From: Roseiarcus sp963765375
GTDB taxonomy: Bacteria > Pseudomonadota > Alphaproteobacteria > Rhizobiales > Beijerinckiaceae
Assembly: GCA_963765375.1 (NCBI GenBank)
Contig: CAVXVZ010000009.1
Location: forward strand, 124,001-188,000
Direction: 5' to 3'
DNA: 64,000 nt
Shown here: in pieces, positions 53,132 to 61,878 of the stretch
Numbering within the stretch: position 1 is the stretch's first letter
Layout: every line of letters starts with the position of its first letter
The notes under the pieces: generated by a model
The model's database searches: none
Seen by the model: only the letters and a program-made list of their open reading frames with translations
Told to the model about the DNA's origin: nothing
Translations under genes and position numbers: made by a program

Positions 53132-54694
53132 ATGTCGGACGACGCTCTCAGACGGCCCCTGCCCCCAAGCGTATTCGCCCGCCTCGCCGATGCGACGCGC
53201 TACGTGATCACCGGCGTCTCGCCGGACACCTGGTTCGGGCCGCTGCAGCCGCTCGCGCCGATGGCCCCGCCGGAGGTCAAAGGCCGGCAGTTCGACTATC
53301 CGTTCGGCGCCAACCTCAATTATATCCCGCGCGCTGACGATGGGGTCTCGTTCGCCGAACTGCGCGGGCTCGCCGACGCGCTGCCGCTTCTGCGGGCGGT
53401 GATCGAAACCCGCAAGGACCAGATCGCCGCGCAGAGCTATGCGGTGCGCGCGCGGGCGCGGGCCGATGCGCCGGACGTATCGAAAAGCATCGATGTCGTC
53501 GCCAGCTTTCTCGCCCGCCCCGACCGGCGCCATTCGTTCGCCGACTGGCTCCGGATGCTGGTCGAGGAGATGCTGGTCATCGACGCGGCGACCATCTATC
53601 CGCGCTACGCCAGAGGCGGCGGCCTCTATTCGCTCGACATCATCGATGGCGCAACGATCAAGCCCCTGATCGGCGAGGACGGGCGCGCGCCCGAGCCGCC
53701 CGACCCGGCCTATCAGCAGATCCTCAAGGGCGTGCCGGCTGCCGACTTCTCGGCCGACGAACTCATCTATCTGCCGCGCAACCTGCGCTCCCATAGGCTC
53801 TACGGACTGAGCCCGGTCGAGCAGATCGCGCTCACCGTCAATATCGCGCTCAGACGCGACGCCACGACCCTCGACTACTACCGCACTGGCTCCTCGCCCG
53901 ACGCCTTCGCCACGCTCCCCAAGGAATGGACCGCCGACCAGATCCGCTCGTTCCAGGATTATTTCGACGCCTTGATGAGCGGCAACCTCGCGCGACGGCG
54001 GATGACCAAGTTCATGCCCGCCGACTTCAAGCTGATCGAAACCCGCCAGCCGCCGCTCAAAGACCAGTACGACGAGTGGCTGGCGCGCATCATCTGCTAC
54101 GCGTTCTCGGTTCCCGCTTCCGCGTTCGTGTCGCAGGTCAACCGCGCGACCAGCGAGACGTTGCGCCAACAGGCGACGCAGGAAGGGCTGGTTCCGCTGA
54201 AGGCCTGGGTGAAGAACGCGCTCGACCGGGTGATCCAGGACTGCATGGACGAGCCCGGGCTCGAATTCGTCTGGGTCGGCGACGACGCGGTCGATCCGTT
54301 GCAGCAGGCGCAGACGCTCCAGATTCTGGTGGGGGCCGGAATCAAGACGCGCGAGGAAGCGCGGGCCGAGCTGGGGCTGGGGGCGGAGAGCGGCGCACCG
54401 GGCAAGGCGCCCGTCGCGAAATGGAGCTACGATCCCGATCAGCCGCGAGACGACAACGGCAGGTGGACGGCGGGGAGCGCCGACGAACACGTGGGCAGCC
54501 CGGCGCGCAAGCCGCGGCCGACGGACGCCAGAAATCAGACCATTTACGCGCTTGCTGGCGTCCTCATAGATCAACGTTATGATGACACAAATGGTGTTAC
54601 CCACTGTACTTACCGTGCTCCCTTGGGCACATACACCATCGAGTTCCAAGGTGATCCGAGGACGTGCCCCAACACGTTCCCTGCGCCACTCTGA
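53132..54694 (+). CDS. phage portal protein with variable-looking C-terminal tail
   Basis: 520 aa from ATG 53132. Residues 1-420 are a normal HK97/lambda-type portal: FDYPFGANLNYIPR (about 50), LLRAVIETRKDQIAAQSYAV, YLPRNLRSHRLYGLSPVEQI (about 213) and VPASAFVSQVNRATSETLRQQATQEGLVPLK (about 328-358). It forms the dodecameric DNA gate. After the usual end (EEARAELGLG) come WSYDPDQPRDDNGRWTAG, a linker motif seen at junctions to extra domains in alphaproteobacterial phage head proteins, and a ~55-residue tail with two Cys (THCTYRAPLG, RTCPNTFPAPL) in AT-richer DNA. Confidence 0.88.
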   Translation: MSDDALRRPLPPSVFARLADATRYVITGVSPDTWFGPLQPLAPMAPPEVKGRQFDYPFGANLNYIPRADDGVSFAELRGLADALPLLRAVIETRKDQIAAQSYAVRARARADAPDVSKSIDVVASFLARPDRRHSFADWLRMLVEEMLVIDAATIYPRYARGGGLYSLDIIDGATIKPLIGEDGRAPEPPDPAYQQILKGVPAADFSADELIYLPRNLRSHRLYGLSPVEQIALTVNIALRRDATTLDYYRTGSSPDAFATLPKEWTADQIRSFQDYFDALMSGNLARRRMTKFMPADFKLIETRQPPLKDQYDEWLARIICYAFSVPASAFVSQVNRATSETLRQQATQEGLVPLKAWVKNALDRVIQDCMDEPGLEFVWVGDDAVDPLQQAQTLQILVGAGIKTREEARAELGLGAESGAPGKAPVAKWSYDPDQPRDDNGRWTAGSADEHVGSPARKPRPTDARNQTIYALAGVLIDQRYDDTNGVTHCTYRAPLGTYTIEFQGDPRTCPNTFPAPL

Positions 54695-54701
54695 ATTGGA
54701 G

Positions 54702-55040
54702 ATGACTGTCCCCATGATCACTCTCACCAAGCAGGCCGAAGACTCAATCCTGAAGGCCTGTCACGATCCGGCTGCCAATGTGGTGAGGCAACGAGTGGGT
54801 AATATTCCACTGTTACTGTGGTCCAATAGATCTTATTTTGTCAGCAATTCTGGCGAAAAGACGGAACTTGGTTCACGGTTTTATTTTTATTGGACCAATA
54901 AGGAGGAAATCGAAACTTCAAAATACGAAATAGCCTTTTTGTCAACGAACACTGAAATTGCTTTGGCGCCGGGCGAGTTGTTCCGTGAGGGATCGCACCA
55001 GATCGATTTTCGCAGCGGAAAACTAGTATTGATCGGATGA
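54702..55040 (+). CDS. small AT-rich gene after portal, possible partner of the portal tail
   Basis: 112 aa from ATG 54702 (or 54714), 7 bp after the portal stop. TLTKQAEDSILKACHDPAAN, then YFVSNSGEKTELGSRFYFYW and EIETSKYEIAFLSTNTEIAL. A predicted alpha/beta soluble protein, no family recognised. Base composition and codon use are visibly lower in GC than in the flanking phage genes, indicating recent entry. Position after a gene with a variable C-terminal domain and before a duplicated fragment of that gene resembles toxin-immunity cassettes; this is inference. Confidence 0.6.
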   Translation: MTVPMITLTKQAEDSILKACHDPAANVVRQRVGNIPLLLWSNRSYFVSNSGEKTELGSRFYFYWTNKEEIETSKYEIAFLSTNTEIALAPGELFREGSHQIDFRSGKLVLIG

Positions 55041-55057
55041 ACCGCGGCGCGGGATAA

Positions 55058-55530
55058 TCTGCCGCGCAACCTGCGCTCGCACCGTCTCTATGGGATGAGC
55101 CCGGTCGAGCAGATCGCGCTTGTCCCATCAACATCGCGCTCAGGCGCGACGCGGCGACGCTCGATTATTACCGCTCGGGCTCCTCGCCCGACACGTTCGC
55201 CACCCTGCCCAAGGAGTGGACGGCCCACCAGATCCGCTCGTTCCAGGATTATTTCGACGCCCTGATGAGCGGCAATCTGGCCAGACGGCGGATGAGCAAA
55301 TTCATGCCCGCCGACTTCAAGCTGATCGAAACCCGCCAGCCGCCGCTCAAAGACCAGTAGGACGAGTGGCTGGCGCGCATCATCTGCTACGCGTTCTCGG
55401 TTCCCGTCTCGCCCTTCGTAACGCAGGTCAATCGCGCGACCGGCGAGACCTTGCGCATGCAGGCGACGCAGGAGGGGCTGGTGCCGCTCAAGACCTGGAT
55501 CAAGACCGCCCTCGACCGCGCGATCCAGCA
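55058..55530 (+). pseudogene. degenerate partial second copy of portal
   Basis: From CTGCCGCGCAACCTGCGCTC onward it parallels portal 53770-54240: the same YYRSGSSPD, SFQDYFDALMSGNLARRRMSKFMPADFKLIETRQPP order. Long stretches are base-identical, notably around 55311-55408. It has a small deletion near 55120, an in-frame TAG at 55358-55360 where portal has TAC, and ends abruptly after ALDRAIQ. No start codon or ribosome site. It is a relic left by recombination. Confidence 0.88.
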
Positions 55531-55571
55531 TGAACGAGAAACCCCGCAAACGCCACGGATTCCGGGCGTGA

Positions 55572-55621
55572 GAACAAAACACGAACATTTTCTTGACCGC
55601 TTACTCCGGTCGTGGCATAGT
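55572..55621 (+). promoter_or_regulatory. second promoter with LexA-type box, before prohead protease
   Basis: GAAC-N7-GAAC at 55572-55586, six bases, TTGACC (55593-55598), 17 bp, CATAGT (55616-55621). Geometry and -10 are identical to the promoter at 48284-48333. The next plus-strand gene is the prohead protease 134 bp on, so it may drive the head and tail genes separately from packaging. Confidence 0.62.
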
Positions 55622-55754
55622 CAGTTACAGTGGGAGAAATGGCGCCGGCGGCGATGAGGCCGCTGCGAGCCGCTCCGGCTTTCCAGATATCCTGTCTTCC
55701 GACGCGCCCGCGGCCCGACCGGGCGCGTTTGCGCGCATGTCATCCGGAGCCCGC

Positions 55755-56882
55755 ATGTCCGCACTTGATCTCTTCCTGCCACTCGCCAAGGTCGACCTCG
55801 ACCAACGCCTCGTCACCGGCGTCGCGACGGCCGAGACGCCGGACCGCGCGGGCGAAATTTTCGACTACGCGTCGAGCAAGCCCTATTTTGAGCAATGGTC
55901 GGCGGACGCGCTTGCCGCCAGCGGAGGCAAATCGTTCGGCGCCGTCCGCGCCATGCATGCGCCCATCGCCGCCGGCAAGCTGACAGACATCGCGTTCGAC
56001 GACGACGCCAAGCGGATCACGGTCGCGGCGAAAATCGTCGACGACGACGAATGGCGAAAGGTCCAGGAGGGCGTCTACACCGGCTTCAGCCAGGGCGGGC
56101 GCTATGTGAAGCGCTGGCCCGACCCGGACACCGGACTCGTCCGTTACACCGCCGATCCGCACGAAATCTCGCTCGTCGATCTGCCTTGTGTCCCCGACGC
56201 CACGTTCGACGTCGTCAAGGACGGCGTCGCCGAGAAGCGCGCCTTCGCCCCGCGGCCCGCGGACGATCCGGCCCTCGACGCCGAGAAGCACGAGTTTTCC
56301 GCGGCGGAGCGTGAGAAGGACGCCGAAGCGGGAGTCGCCATGCCCGACGGCTCCTACCCGATCAGAAATGCGATGGACGTCGAGAACGCGGTTCGGGACT
56401 TCAACCGCAGCGGCAAGAAACCCGACGTGAAGGCGCACATCATTGCGCGCGCGAAGGCGGTCGGCGCCGAGAACGCGCTGCCCGAGGACTGGAAGGAGAC
56501 GGCCGATAAGGCGGCAGCTCCCTCCGTCGCCCCGAACGCCTTGAACGCCGCGCCCGAAGCGCTGGCCAAGGCCGCCGCCGCACTAACCCACGCGGCGCAG
56601 AAACTCCAACGCGCGGCGGATGAAAACGCCGGCCTGCGCAAGGCGCTCGACGACCTCTCGCCCGCGCTTTCCGATCTCAGGAAGCGCATCGCGGCGCTCG
56701 AGGCCCAGCCGCTGCCGGCCAAGGCGGCGCTGCGCGCGATCGCCAAGACGCAGGACGGGGCCGACGACGCCCTGGTCAGCGCCGACGACGCCGTCAAGCG
56801 CCTCGCCTCACTACCGGATCACGAGCGCGCGCTCGCGCTGACCAAGCTCAGCCTCGCTCATCCAATGCCGCGCCGCGTTTGA
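55755..56882 (+). CDS. prohead maturation protease with C-terminal scaffold-like region
   Basis: 375 aa from ATG 55755; an ATG 6 codons earlier is possible. The N-terminal herpesvirus-assemblin-like part includes QRLVTGVATAETPDRAGEIFDY, GAVRAMHAPIAAG (His) and VYTGFSQGGRYVKRW (Ser). HEISLVDLPCVPDATFDVVK closes it at about residue 150. Then comes a DUF6582-like module (DGSYPIRNAMDVENAVRDFNRSG, about 198-220) and a long Ala-rich coiled coil that probably scaffolds capsid assembly and is cleaved away. Directly upstream of the capsid gene region. Confidence 0.82.
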   Translation: MSALDLFLPLAKVDLDQRLVTGVATAETPDRAGEIFDYASSKPYFEQWSADALAASGGKSFGAVRAMHAPIAAGKLTDIAFDDDAKRITVAAKIVDDDEWRKVQEGVYTGFSQGGRYVKRWPDPDTGLVRYTADPHEISLVDLPCVPDATFDVVKDGVAEKRAFAPRPADDPALDAEKHEFSAAEREKDAEAGVAMPDGSYPIRNAMDVENAVRDFNRSGKKPDVKAHIIARAKAVGAENALPEDWKETADKAAAPSVAPNALNAAPEALAKAAAALTHAAQKLQRAADENAGLRKALDDLSPALSDLRKRIAALEAQPLPAKAALRAIAKTQDGADDALVSADDAVKRLASLPDHERALALTKLSLAHPMPRRV

Positions 56883-57346
56883 ACCCCGCCGCCGCTGGCC
56901 GAGCCAGCAGTCAATCGTCTACTTCGAAACCCCGCCGCGCTGCGGCTTCCCTCCCGGTCGCAGTCGACGGAATCGCTGACGCCGCGGCGTCGGGCGAGGC
57001 GGCGGCCGAAGCTCGTCGGGCCATCGCCTCGCTCACGGCGGCGATCGGTCAACCGCACGCAGCTTCGGCCGCCGCGCATCTTGCGACCAATAAATGAACA
57101 TGCGTTCGCGCCTGGCGACGCTGGAGAAGAACCGTCCGGGCGACGCCGCTCTGGGCGACAACTCGGGATGGGTCATCGCCAGCGCCGATTTCTGGCGCGC
57201 GTCAGCACCGAACGCGTCGCCAACTTGAAGTCGGGCTCCGGTGACCAGGTCCGACCGGCAATCCGCGCAGCAGCGTCCGATCGCACCCGCCCGCCAACGA
57301 ATGCGCCTATCCCCGCCCCTCCTACCTGCTCCAAAGGACTGATCCG
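56883..57346. other. stretch between protease and capsid genes
   Basis: About 460 bp. A TTG-started frame (56879-57097, Ala-rich, overlapping the protease stop) and a 41-codon frame from ATG 57100 (MRSRLATLEKNRPGDAALGD) are possible tiny genes, since the first ends as ATGA-like close to the second start. Neither has recognised relatives, so I do not call them. Confidence 0.35.
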
Positions 57347-58819
57347 ATGAATATTGCCCGGGCTACCCAAGAGACCTTTGGGTTGATGAAAGAATCGCTT
57401 GCCAAGACCATCACCGTGTCGACCGGTCTAACGGCCTATGACCTGCAAGCGCCAGCGAAGAACCTCTATCCGACGATCACCCCGCTGAGAAATTCGCTGC
57501 CTCGCGTCGCACGCCTTAACCCTGGCGACGCAGCCCGTTGGCGCTCGATCACCACAGTCACTGGCTCCGGTTTCGATGCAATGGGATGGGTGCCGGAAGG
57601 CCAGCGTTCAGCGAGCATGAGCTATCAGGCTGTCTTGAACACCGCACCCTATGTAACTCTCGGCGAAGAAGACACGGTGACGTTCGAAGCCGAAGCGGCC
57701 GCGCAGGGTTTTGAAGATGTCAACGCCACGGCCACCTTGCGCATCCTGCAGAAGACGATGCGCAAGGAGGAGACCGCGCTCCTCGGCGGCAATACTTCGC
57801 TTGCGCTTGGCACGCCAGGCGCTCCGACTCTGAGCGCCTCGGGCACGGGCGCAACTCTGCCGGCGGCGACTTATTCGGTCATCGTTGTCGCGCTGACCTT
57901 TGAAGGGTACCGCAACTCCACCATCGCGGGCGGCGTCGCAACGACCAAGACCATCACCGGCAATGACGGCAACGTCTATACGCTGAATGGCGGCTCCTCG
58001 ATGCGCAGCCCGAACGTGACACAGGTCGTGACGCTGGGCCAAACGCTGTTCGCGACCGCGCCACTTATCAACGCCGCCGTCGCTTATGCGTGGTATGTGG
58101 GACCTGCCGGCTCGGAGACCCTGCAGGCAATCACCACAATCAACAGCGCAGCTTTCAACACGTCGTTGACCCCAGGCCAGCAAGCCGCGACTGTCATCAC
58201 AGCGGACAATTCCCGCAACGCGGCGCTTGCCTTCGACGGATTGCTGACGGACGGGTTCAACCCTGCGACAGCCTCATTCGTCCAGGCGTTGGCCTCGGGT
58301 CCGGCGGGGACAGGGACGTTCCTTACACCCTCGGGCCGAGGCTCGATCGTGGAAATCGACAATATGCTGATGCAGATGTGGAACAACTATCGGCTGTCGC
58401 CGACGGTGATCTATGTCAACGCCCAGGAGCAGAAGAATATCACAGCGAAGTGCCTGACGAACGCCTCTGGGCCGCTAGTTCGGTATAATGTGGACGCGTC
58501 TCAGTCCGCGCCTTACGAGTTCACCGCCTCGGGCGTCGTGCGCTGGTACTACAATCCGTTCACCGGCGTCGAGATCCCGCTCAACGTGCACCCGGATCTG
58601 ACGCCGGGAACTATCCTGGCGTACTGTGAACGCTTGCCGGCATGGTATCAATCGAACGAGACCCCTAATGTCGCAGAGGTTCTGACTCGTCGGGACTATT
58701 ATCGCGTCGATTGGCCGGTCCGCACCCGTCGCCGCGAGTTTGGCGTCTACACCGAAGAGGTCCTGGCCGTTTACGCCTCGTTCGGCATCGGCATCCTCAC
58801 CAATATCGGCAACGGCTGA
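57347..58819 (+). CDS. phage major capsid protein with inserted beta domain
   Basis: 490 aa, longer than the usual ~320-400. The N-terminal part (PLRNSLPRVARLNPGDAARWRSITTV, about 45-70; MGWVPEGQRSASMSY) and the C-terminal part (IDNMLMQMWNNYRLSPTVIYVNAQEQKNI, RTRRREFGVYTEEVLAVYA) are capsid-like. Between about residues 150 and 275 lies a Gly/Thr/Ser-rich beta segment (AATYSVIVVALTFEGYRNST, AVAYAWYVGPAGSETL) typical of Ig/FN3-like domains that decorate capsid surfaces. It builds the icosahedral shell after protease cleavage. Confidence 0.82.
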   Translation: MNIARATQETFGLMKESLAKTITVSTGLTAYDLQAPAKNLYPTITPLRNSLPRVARLNPGDAARWRSITTVTGSGFDAMGWVPEGQRSASMSYQAVLNTAPYVTLGEEDTVTFEAEAAAQGFEDVNATATLRILQKTMRKEETALLGGNTSLALGTPGAPTLSASGTGATLPAATYSVIVVALTFEGYRNSTIAGGVATTKTITGNDGNVYTLNGGSSMRSPNVTQVVTLGQTLFATAPLINAAVAYAWYVGPAGSETLQAITTINSAAFNTSLTPGQQAATVITADNSRNAALAFDGLLTDGFNPATASFVQALASGPAGTGTFLTPSGRGSIVEIDNMLMQMWNNYRLSPTVIYVNAQEQKNITAKCLTNASGPLVRYNVDASQSAPYEFTASGVVRWYYNPFTGVEIPLNVHPDLTPGTILAYCERLPAWYQSNETPNVAEVLTRRDYYRVDWPVRTRRREFGVYTEEVLAVYASFGIGILTNIGNG

Positions 58820-58904
58820 AGCACGGCTGCGCCTTAAGCGTCGGCGCAGCCTCGGCTGGCCGGCGCGGCCATATCGCCCTTGGGCCCGTCTTTGCGAGCG
58901 CTTG

Positions 58905-59725
58905 ATGTCGCCTTTCGATCTGACCAATCTCGCGGCCTTGAAGGCTTGGCTCGGACTGCCATCCGCCACGGGCCCGAACGATGCGACGCTCGCCGCGCTC
59001 ATCACGGCGGCGAGCCGCTCGATCTATGCGGCGCTGAGCCGTCCGAGCGTGCTGCCGCAGTCATACGCCGAGACGATCGATCTCGAGACCCGGCGGGTCA
59101 CGCTGAGGCAATGGCCGGTTGTCGGGGTCACGTCGGTGACGTGGCGCGGAATCGCCATTCCGCCCGACCAGAACGCCGACCTCGAAGCCTCGGTCGGCTA
59201 CGCGCTTGAGCCGGGCGACGGCGTGCCGCCAGGGCGGCCGCAGGCGCTTGACCTGTTTGGCCGTCAATACCGGCCCGGGCGCCAAAGCCTGGTCGTCTCC
59301 TACACCGCCGGATATGCGGTGCAAAACGAGGCGCAGACAGTTCCCGTGGCCTCTCCGCTGCAGCTCACGGCGTTTTCGCCTTATGGAATCTGGGGATCGG
59401 ATCTCGGCGTGACCTATGCCGCGACCGGCGCGCCGCTGACGCCGATCGCCGCCTCGCCGGGCGCCGGACAATATACGGTGAGCGCCGGCGCCTACGGCTT
59501 CTCCGCGGTCGACGCCGGCAACCGGTTTCGATCTCCTACGGCTATGTGCCGCAGGACATCGCCCAGGCGGCGCTCGAATTGGCGGCCGAGCGGTTTCGCG
59601 CCGCCGAGCACATCGGCCTCAGGTCGAAGTCGATGGGCGGTCAGGAGACGATCGCCTACGACATGAGCCCCATGTCGGCGCGGATCCAGGCGATGCTACA
59701 GCCCTATAAGCGGGTTTCGCTCTGA
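58905..59725 (+). pseudogene. head-tail connector (gp6-like), one-base frameshift near the end
   Basis: ATG 58905 starts MSPFDLTNLAALKAWLGLPS, the standard gp6-like opening, then DATLAALITAASRSIYAALSRP and LRQWPVVGVTSVTWRG. At about 59521 (GGCAACCGGTTTCG) one base is missing: the continuation ISYGYVPQDIAQAALELAAE to YKRVSL is one frame over and ends at TGA 59723-59725, overlapping the next start. The protein forms the ring that joins portal to tail. Possible sequencing slip. Confidence 0.8.
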
Positions 59726-60213
59726 TGTTCGCGCTCACGCTCGAGGGCCTCGAGGAGGCTAGCGCGCGGCTCGAGACTTATCCGGCCGCACTGGCTGCCG
59801 CGCTCGACGCCAAGGCGACCGAACTCGCGGCGGCGCTCCTCGATCTGATCCAGAACGACAAGCTCTCTGGGGCCGTGTTGAACGTAGGTTCAGGCGCTTT
59901 GCGCGATTCGATCGCAGCCAGCATCTCGGCCGACGCGGACGGCGTCGTCGCTTCGGTGGGCTCCGCAGGCGACGTCAAATATGCGGCGATCCAGGAATAC
60001 GGCGGCAAGACGAGCGCTCACGAGATTCTTCCTGTCAAGGCTCAGGCGCTCGCTTTCGTCGCCAGCGGCGCGCCGTGCTTCGCCCGTAGGGTCGAGCATC
60101 CCGGCTCGCTGATCCCCGAACGGTCCTATCTGCGCTCGTCGCTCGACGACATGCGTCAGGAAATCGTCGACGCGCTGGCCGAAGCCGCGGCCGACGCATG
60201 GGAACGCGCATGA
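59725..60213 (+). CDS. HK97 gp10-like head-tail joining protein
   Basis: 162 aa; its ATG overlaps the preceding stop (TGATG). A helical N-terminus (LEEASARLETYPAALAAALDAKATELAAALL) is followed by VASVGSAGDVKYAAIQEYGGKTSAHEI, the diagnostic IQEYG block of the gp10-like family, then a C-terminal helix. It works with the connector at the neck. It overlaps the next gene by 4 bp. Confidence 0.85.
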   Translation: MFALTLEGLEEASARLETYPAALAAALDAKATELAAALLDLIQNDKLSGAVLNVGSGALRDSIAASISADADGVVASVGSAGDVKYAAIQEYGGKTSAHEILPVKAQALAFVASGAPCFARRVEHPGSLIPERSYLRSSLDDMRQEIVDALAEAAADAWERA

Positions 60214-60644
60214 CCCGCGAAGCGGCCTTCTCCGCCCTGTTCGCCGCCGTTTCCTCAGCCTACCCTTGGGGCCTGGCGTCGCGGCGGATGAAGCTTTGGA
60301 GCGAAGTGCCAGCGGCGCTGCGCCCGGCGTTCTTCCAGCTCGAAAGCGGGCCGGAAACCTATCAGTGGGCCTCGCCAGCGACGCCGAAGCGAACGCTCGA
60401 GGCCAAGCTCTTCCTCTATTTCGACGCCCGCGACCCGACGACGCCGGGCGCGACCGCCATCAACAATGCGCTCGATGCGATCGACGCCGCGCTTGCGCCC
60501 GCCGGCGCCGACCTGAGCCTGGGCCGCCAGACGCTGGGCGGCGCGGCGCACGATTGCAAGATCATGGGCGTGCCGGTGCGCGATACTGGCGACCTCGACG
60601 GCGACGGGCTTGCGGTGGTGACAGTGCGGCTGGTCGGGCCGTGA
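60210..60644 (+). CDS. tail terminator / tail completion-like protein
   Basis: 144 aa from ATG 60210 (ATGA overlap). MTREAAFSALFAAVSSAYPWGLASRRMKLW, then FFQLESGPETYQW and AKLFLYFDARDPTTPGATAINNALDAIDAAL. This fits the gpU/gp11-type proteins that cap the tail tube, by order and size. Assignment by pattern and position. Confidence 0.75.
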   Translation: MTREAAFSALFAAVSSAYPWGLASRRMKLWSEVPAALRPAFFQLESGPETYQWASPATPKRTLEAKLFLYFDARDPTTPGATAINNALDAIDAALAPAGADLSLGRQTLGGAAHDCKIMGVPVRDTGDLDGDGLAVVTVRLVGP

Positions 60645-60753
60645 TTTCGCGCCATCACCGAATGCGCCGTGCGGCTCTGAACCGGACGCGTTGCGCTCTG
60701 CCATCGGCCGCGACCTGATCCTCGAACCTATCCCCCACTTGGAGTTCATCCTC

Positions 60754-61483
60754 ATGTCGTATTCGGCTCGGGCGTGCTGATCGGCACGCCGGCAAGCGGC
60801 TCGCCAATCAATTTCGGCCTCGTGCAGGAAGTTTCGCTCAACTTCGCCACCACCACCCGCTCTATGGGCAGTACAACTTCCCGGTCGCCATCGGTTCCGG
60901 CACTCGGAAGATGAGCGGCAAGGCGAAGATGGCGCGCGTCTCGGGTCAGGCGCTGGGGTCACTTTTCTTCGGCCTCACGCCAAGCGTCGGCGGCGCCCAG
61001 ACCCAGTTCGGCGAGACGACGACCGTCCCCTCATCCTCGCCCTACACCTATTCCTCGATCAACCACACGACCTTCGTCGCCGATCAGGGCGTCGTCTATG
61101 CGAGTTCCTCGCTGCCGCTGAAGCAGGTCGCCTCGAGCCCGAGCACGGGGCAATATTCGGTGGCTGCGGGCGTCTACACCTTCTCGTCCGGCGACGCCGG
61201 CGCCGCGGTGCTGATCTCCTACACCTATAGCGTCGCCGCTAGCGGCGAGAGCATCGCCGTCTCCTCCATGCTGATTGGCCCCTCCATCACTTTCTCCGCC
61301 AACCTGTTCGCTTCCGATCCGACCTCCGGAAAGCAGTTCTCCGTGCTGCTCTACAATTGCGTCGCGGAGAAGCTTTCGTTCGGCACCAAGATCGAGGACT
61401 TCCTCATCCCCGAATTCGACTTCCAGTGCTTCGCCAACGCAGCCGGTCAGGTGTGTCAGTTCAACTTCGGTGACGCGGCATGA
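60754..61483 (+). pseudogene. major tail tube protein, two one-base frameshifts
   Basis: ATG 60754 begins MSY; the frame FGSGVLIGTPASGSPINFGL needs one base restored near 60762, and YGQYNFPVAIGSGTRKMSGK needs one more near 60862. From there the frame is clean to 61483: LGSLFFGLTPSVGGAQTQFG, SGKQFSVLLYNCVAEKLSFG and KIEDFLIPEFDFQCFANAAG, a typical siphovirus tail tube. Its stop overlaps the next start (ATGA). Two losses of one base in 100 bp suggest base-calling errors or a dead prophage. Confidence 0.78.
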
Positions 61484-61878
61484 GCGACGAGGCATTCGAC
61501 GTATCGCTCGGCGGAAGGACCTGGTCGGTCCCGCACCTCCCGTTCCGCGCCATCAAGGGGATCCAGCCGGTGCTGTTCGACGTCTATATCGCGGCCGGCG
61601 GCCCCTCCATGTCCGGAGACTCCGTCGCGCGGCTTAGCGAGGCTGAACTCGATCGTCTCGCCGAAGCGACTTGGCGGGCGGTCTCATTCGTCGAGCCCGA
61701 ACTTTCGTTCGCCGACTTTCTTGATCTGCCGTTTTCGGTCGGCGATCTGATCCAGGCTTTCCCCTCGGTCGCAAGGGCGGCAGGGCTTCGTCCGGGCAGA
61801 ATCGATGATCGAGCTCAACTTGCGCCAGCGACGCCGGAGGCGTCGCCAAACCCGGGAAAGTTGATTTCGACGACCTGA
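61480..61878 (+). CDS. tail assembly chaperone, short form (G-like)
   Basis: 132 aa in frame 0, starting at ATG 61480 overlapping the tail tube stop. MSDEAFDVSLGGRTWSVPHLPFRAIKGIQPVLFDVYIA, LDRLAEATWRAVSFVEPELSFADFLDLPF. It lies where the lambda G gene lies, between tail tube and tape measure. The frame stops at TGA 61876-61878, inside the stem of the frameshift signal. The short form alone would be the major product. Confidence 0.8.
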   Translation: MSDEAFDVSLGGRTWSVPHLPFRAIKGIQPVLFDVYIAAGGPSMSGDSVARLSEAELDRLAEATWRAVSFVEPELSFADFLDLPFSVGDLIQAFPSVARAAGLRPGRIDDRAQLAPATPEASPNPGKLISTT

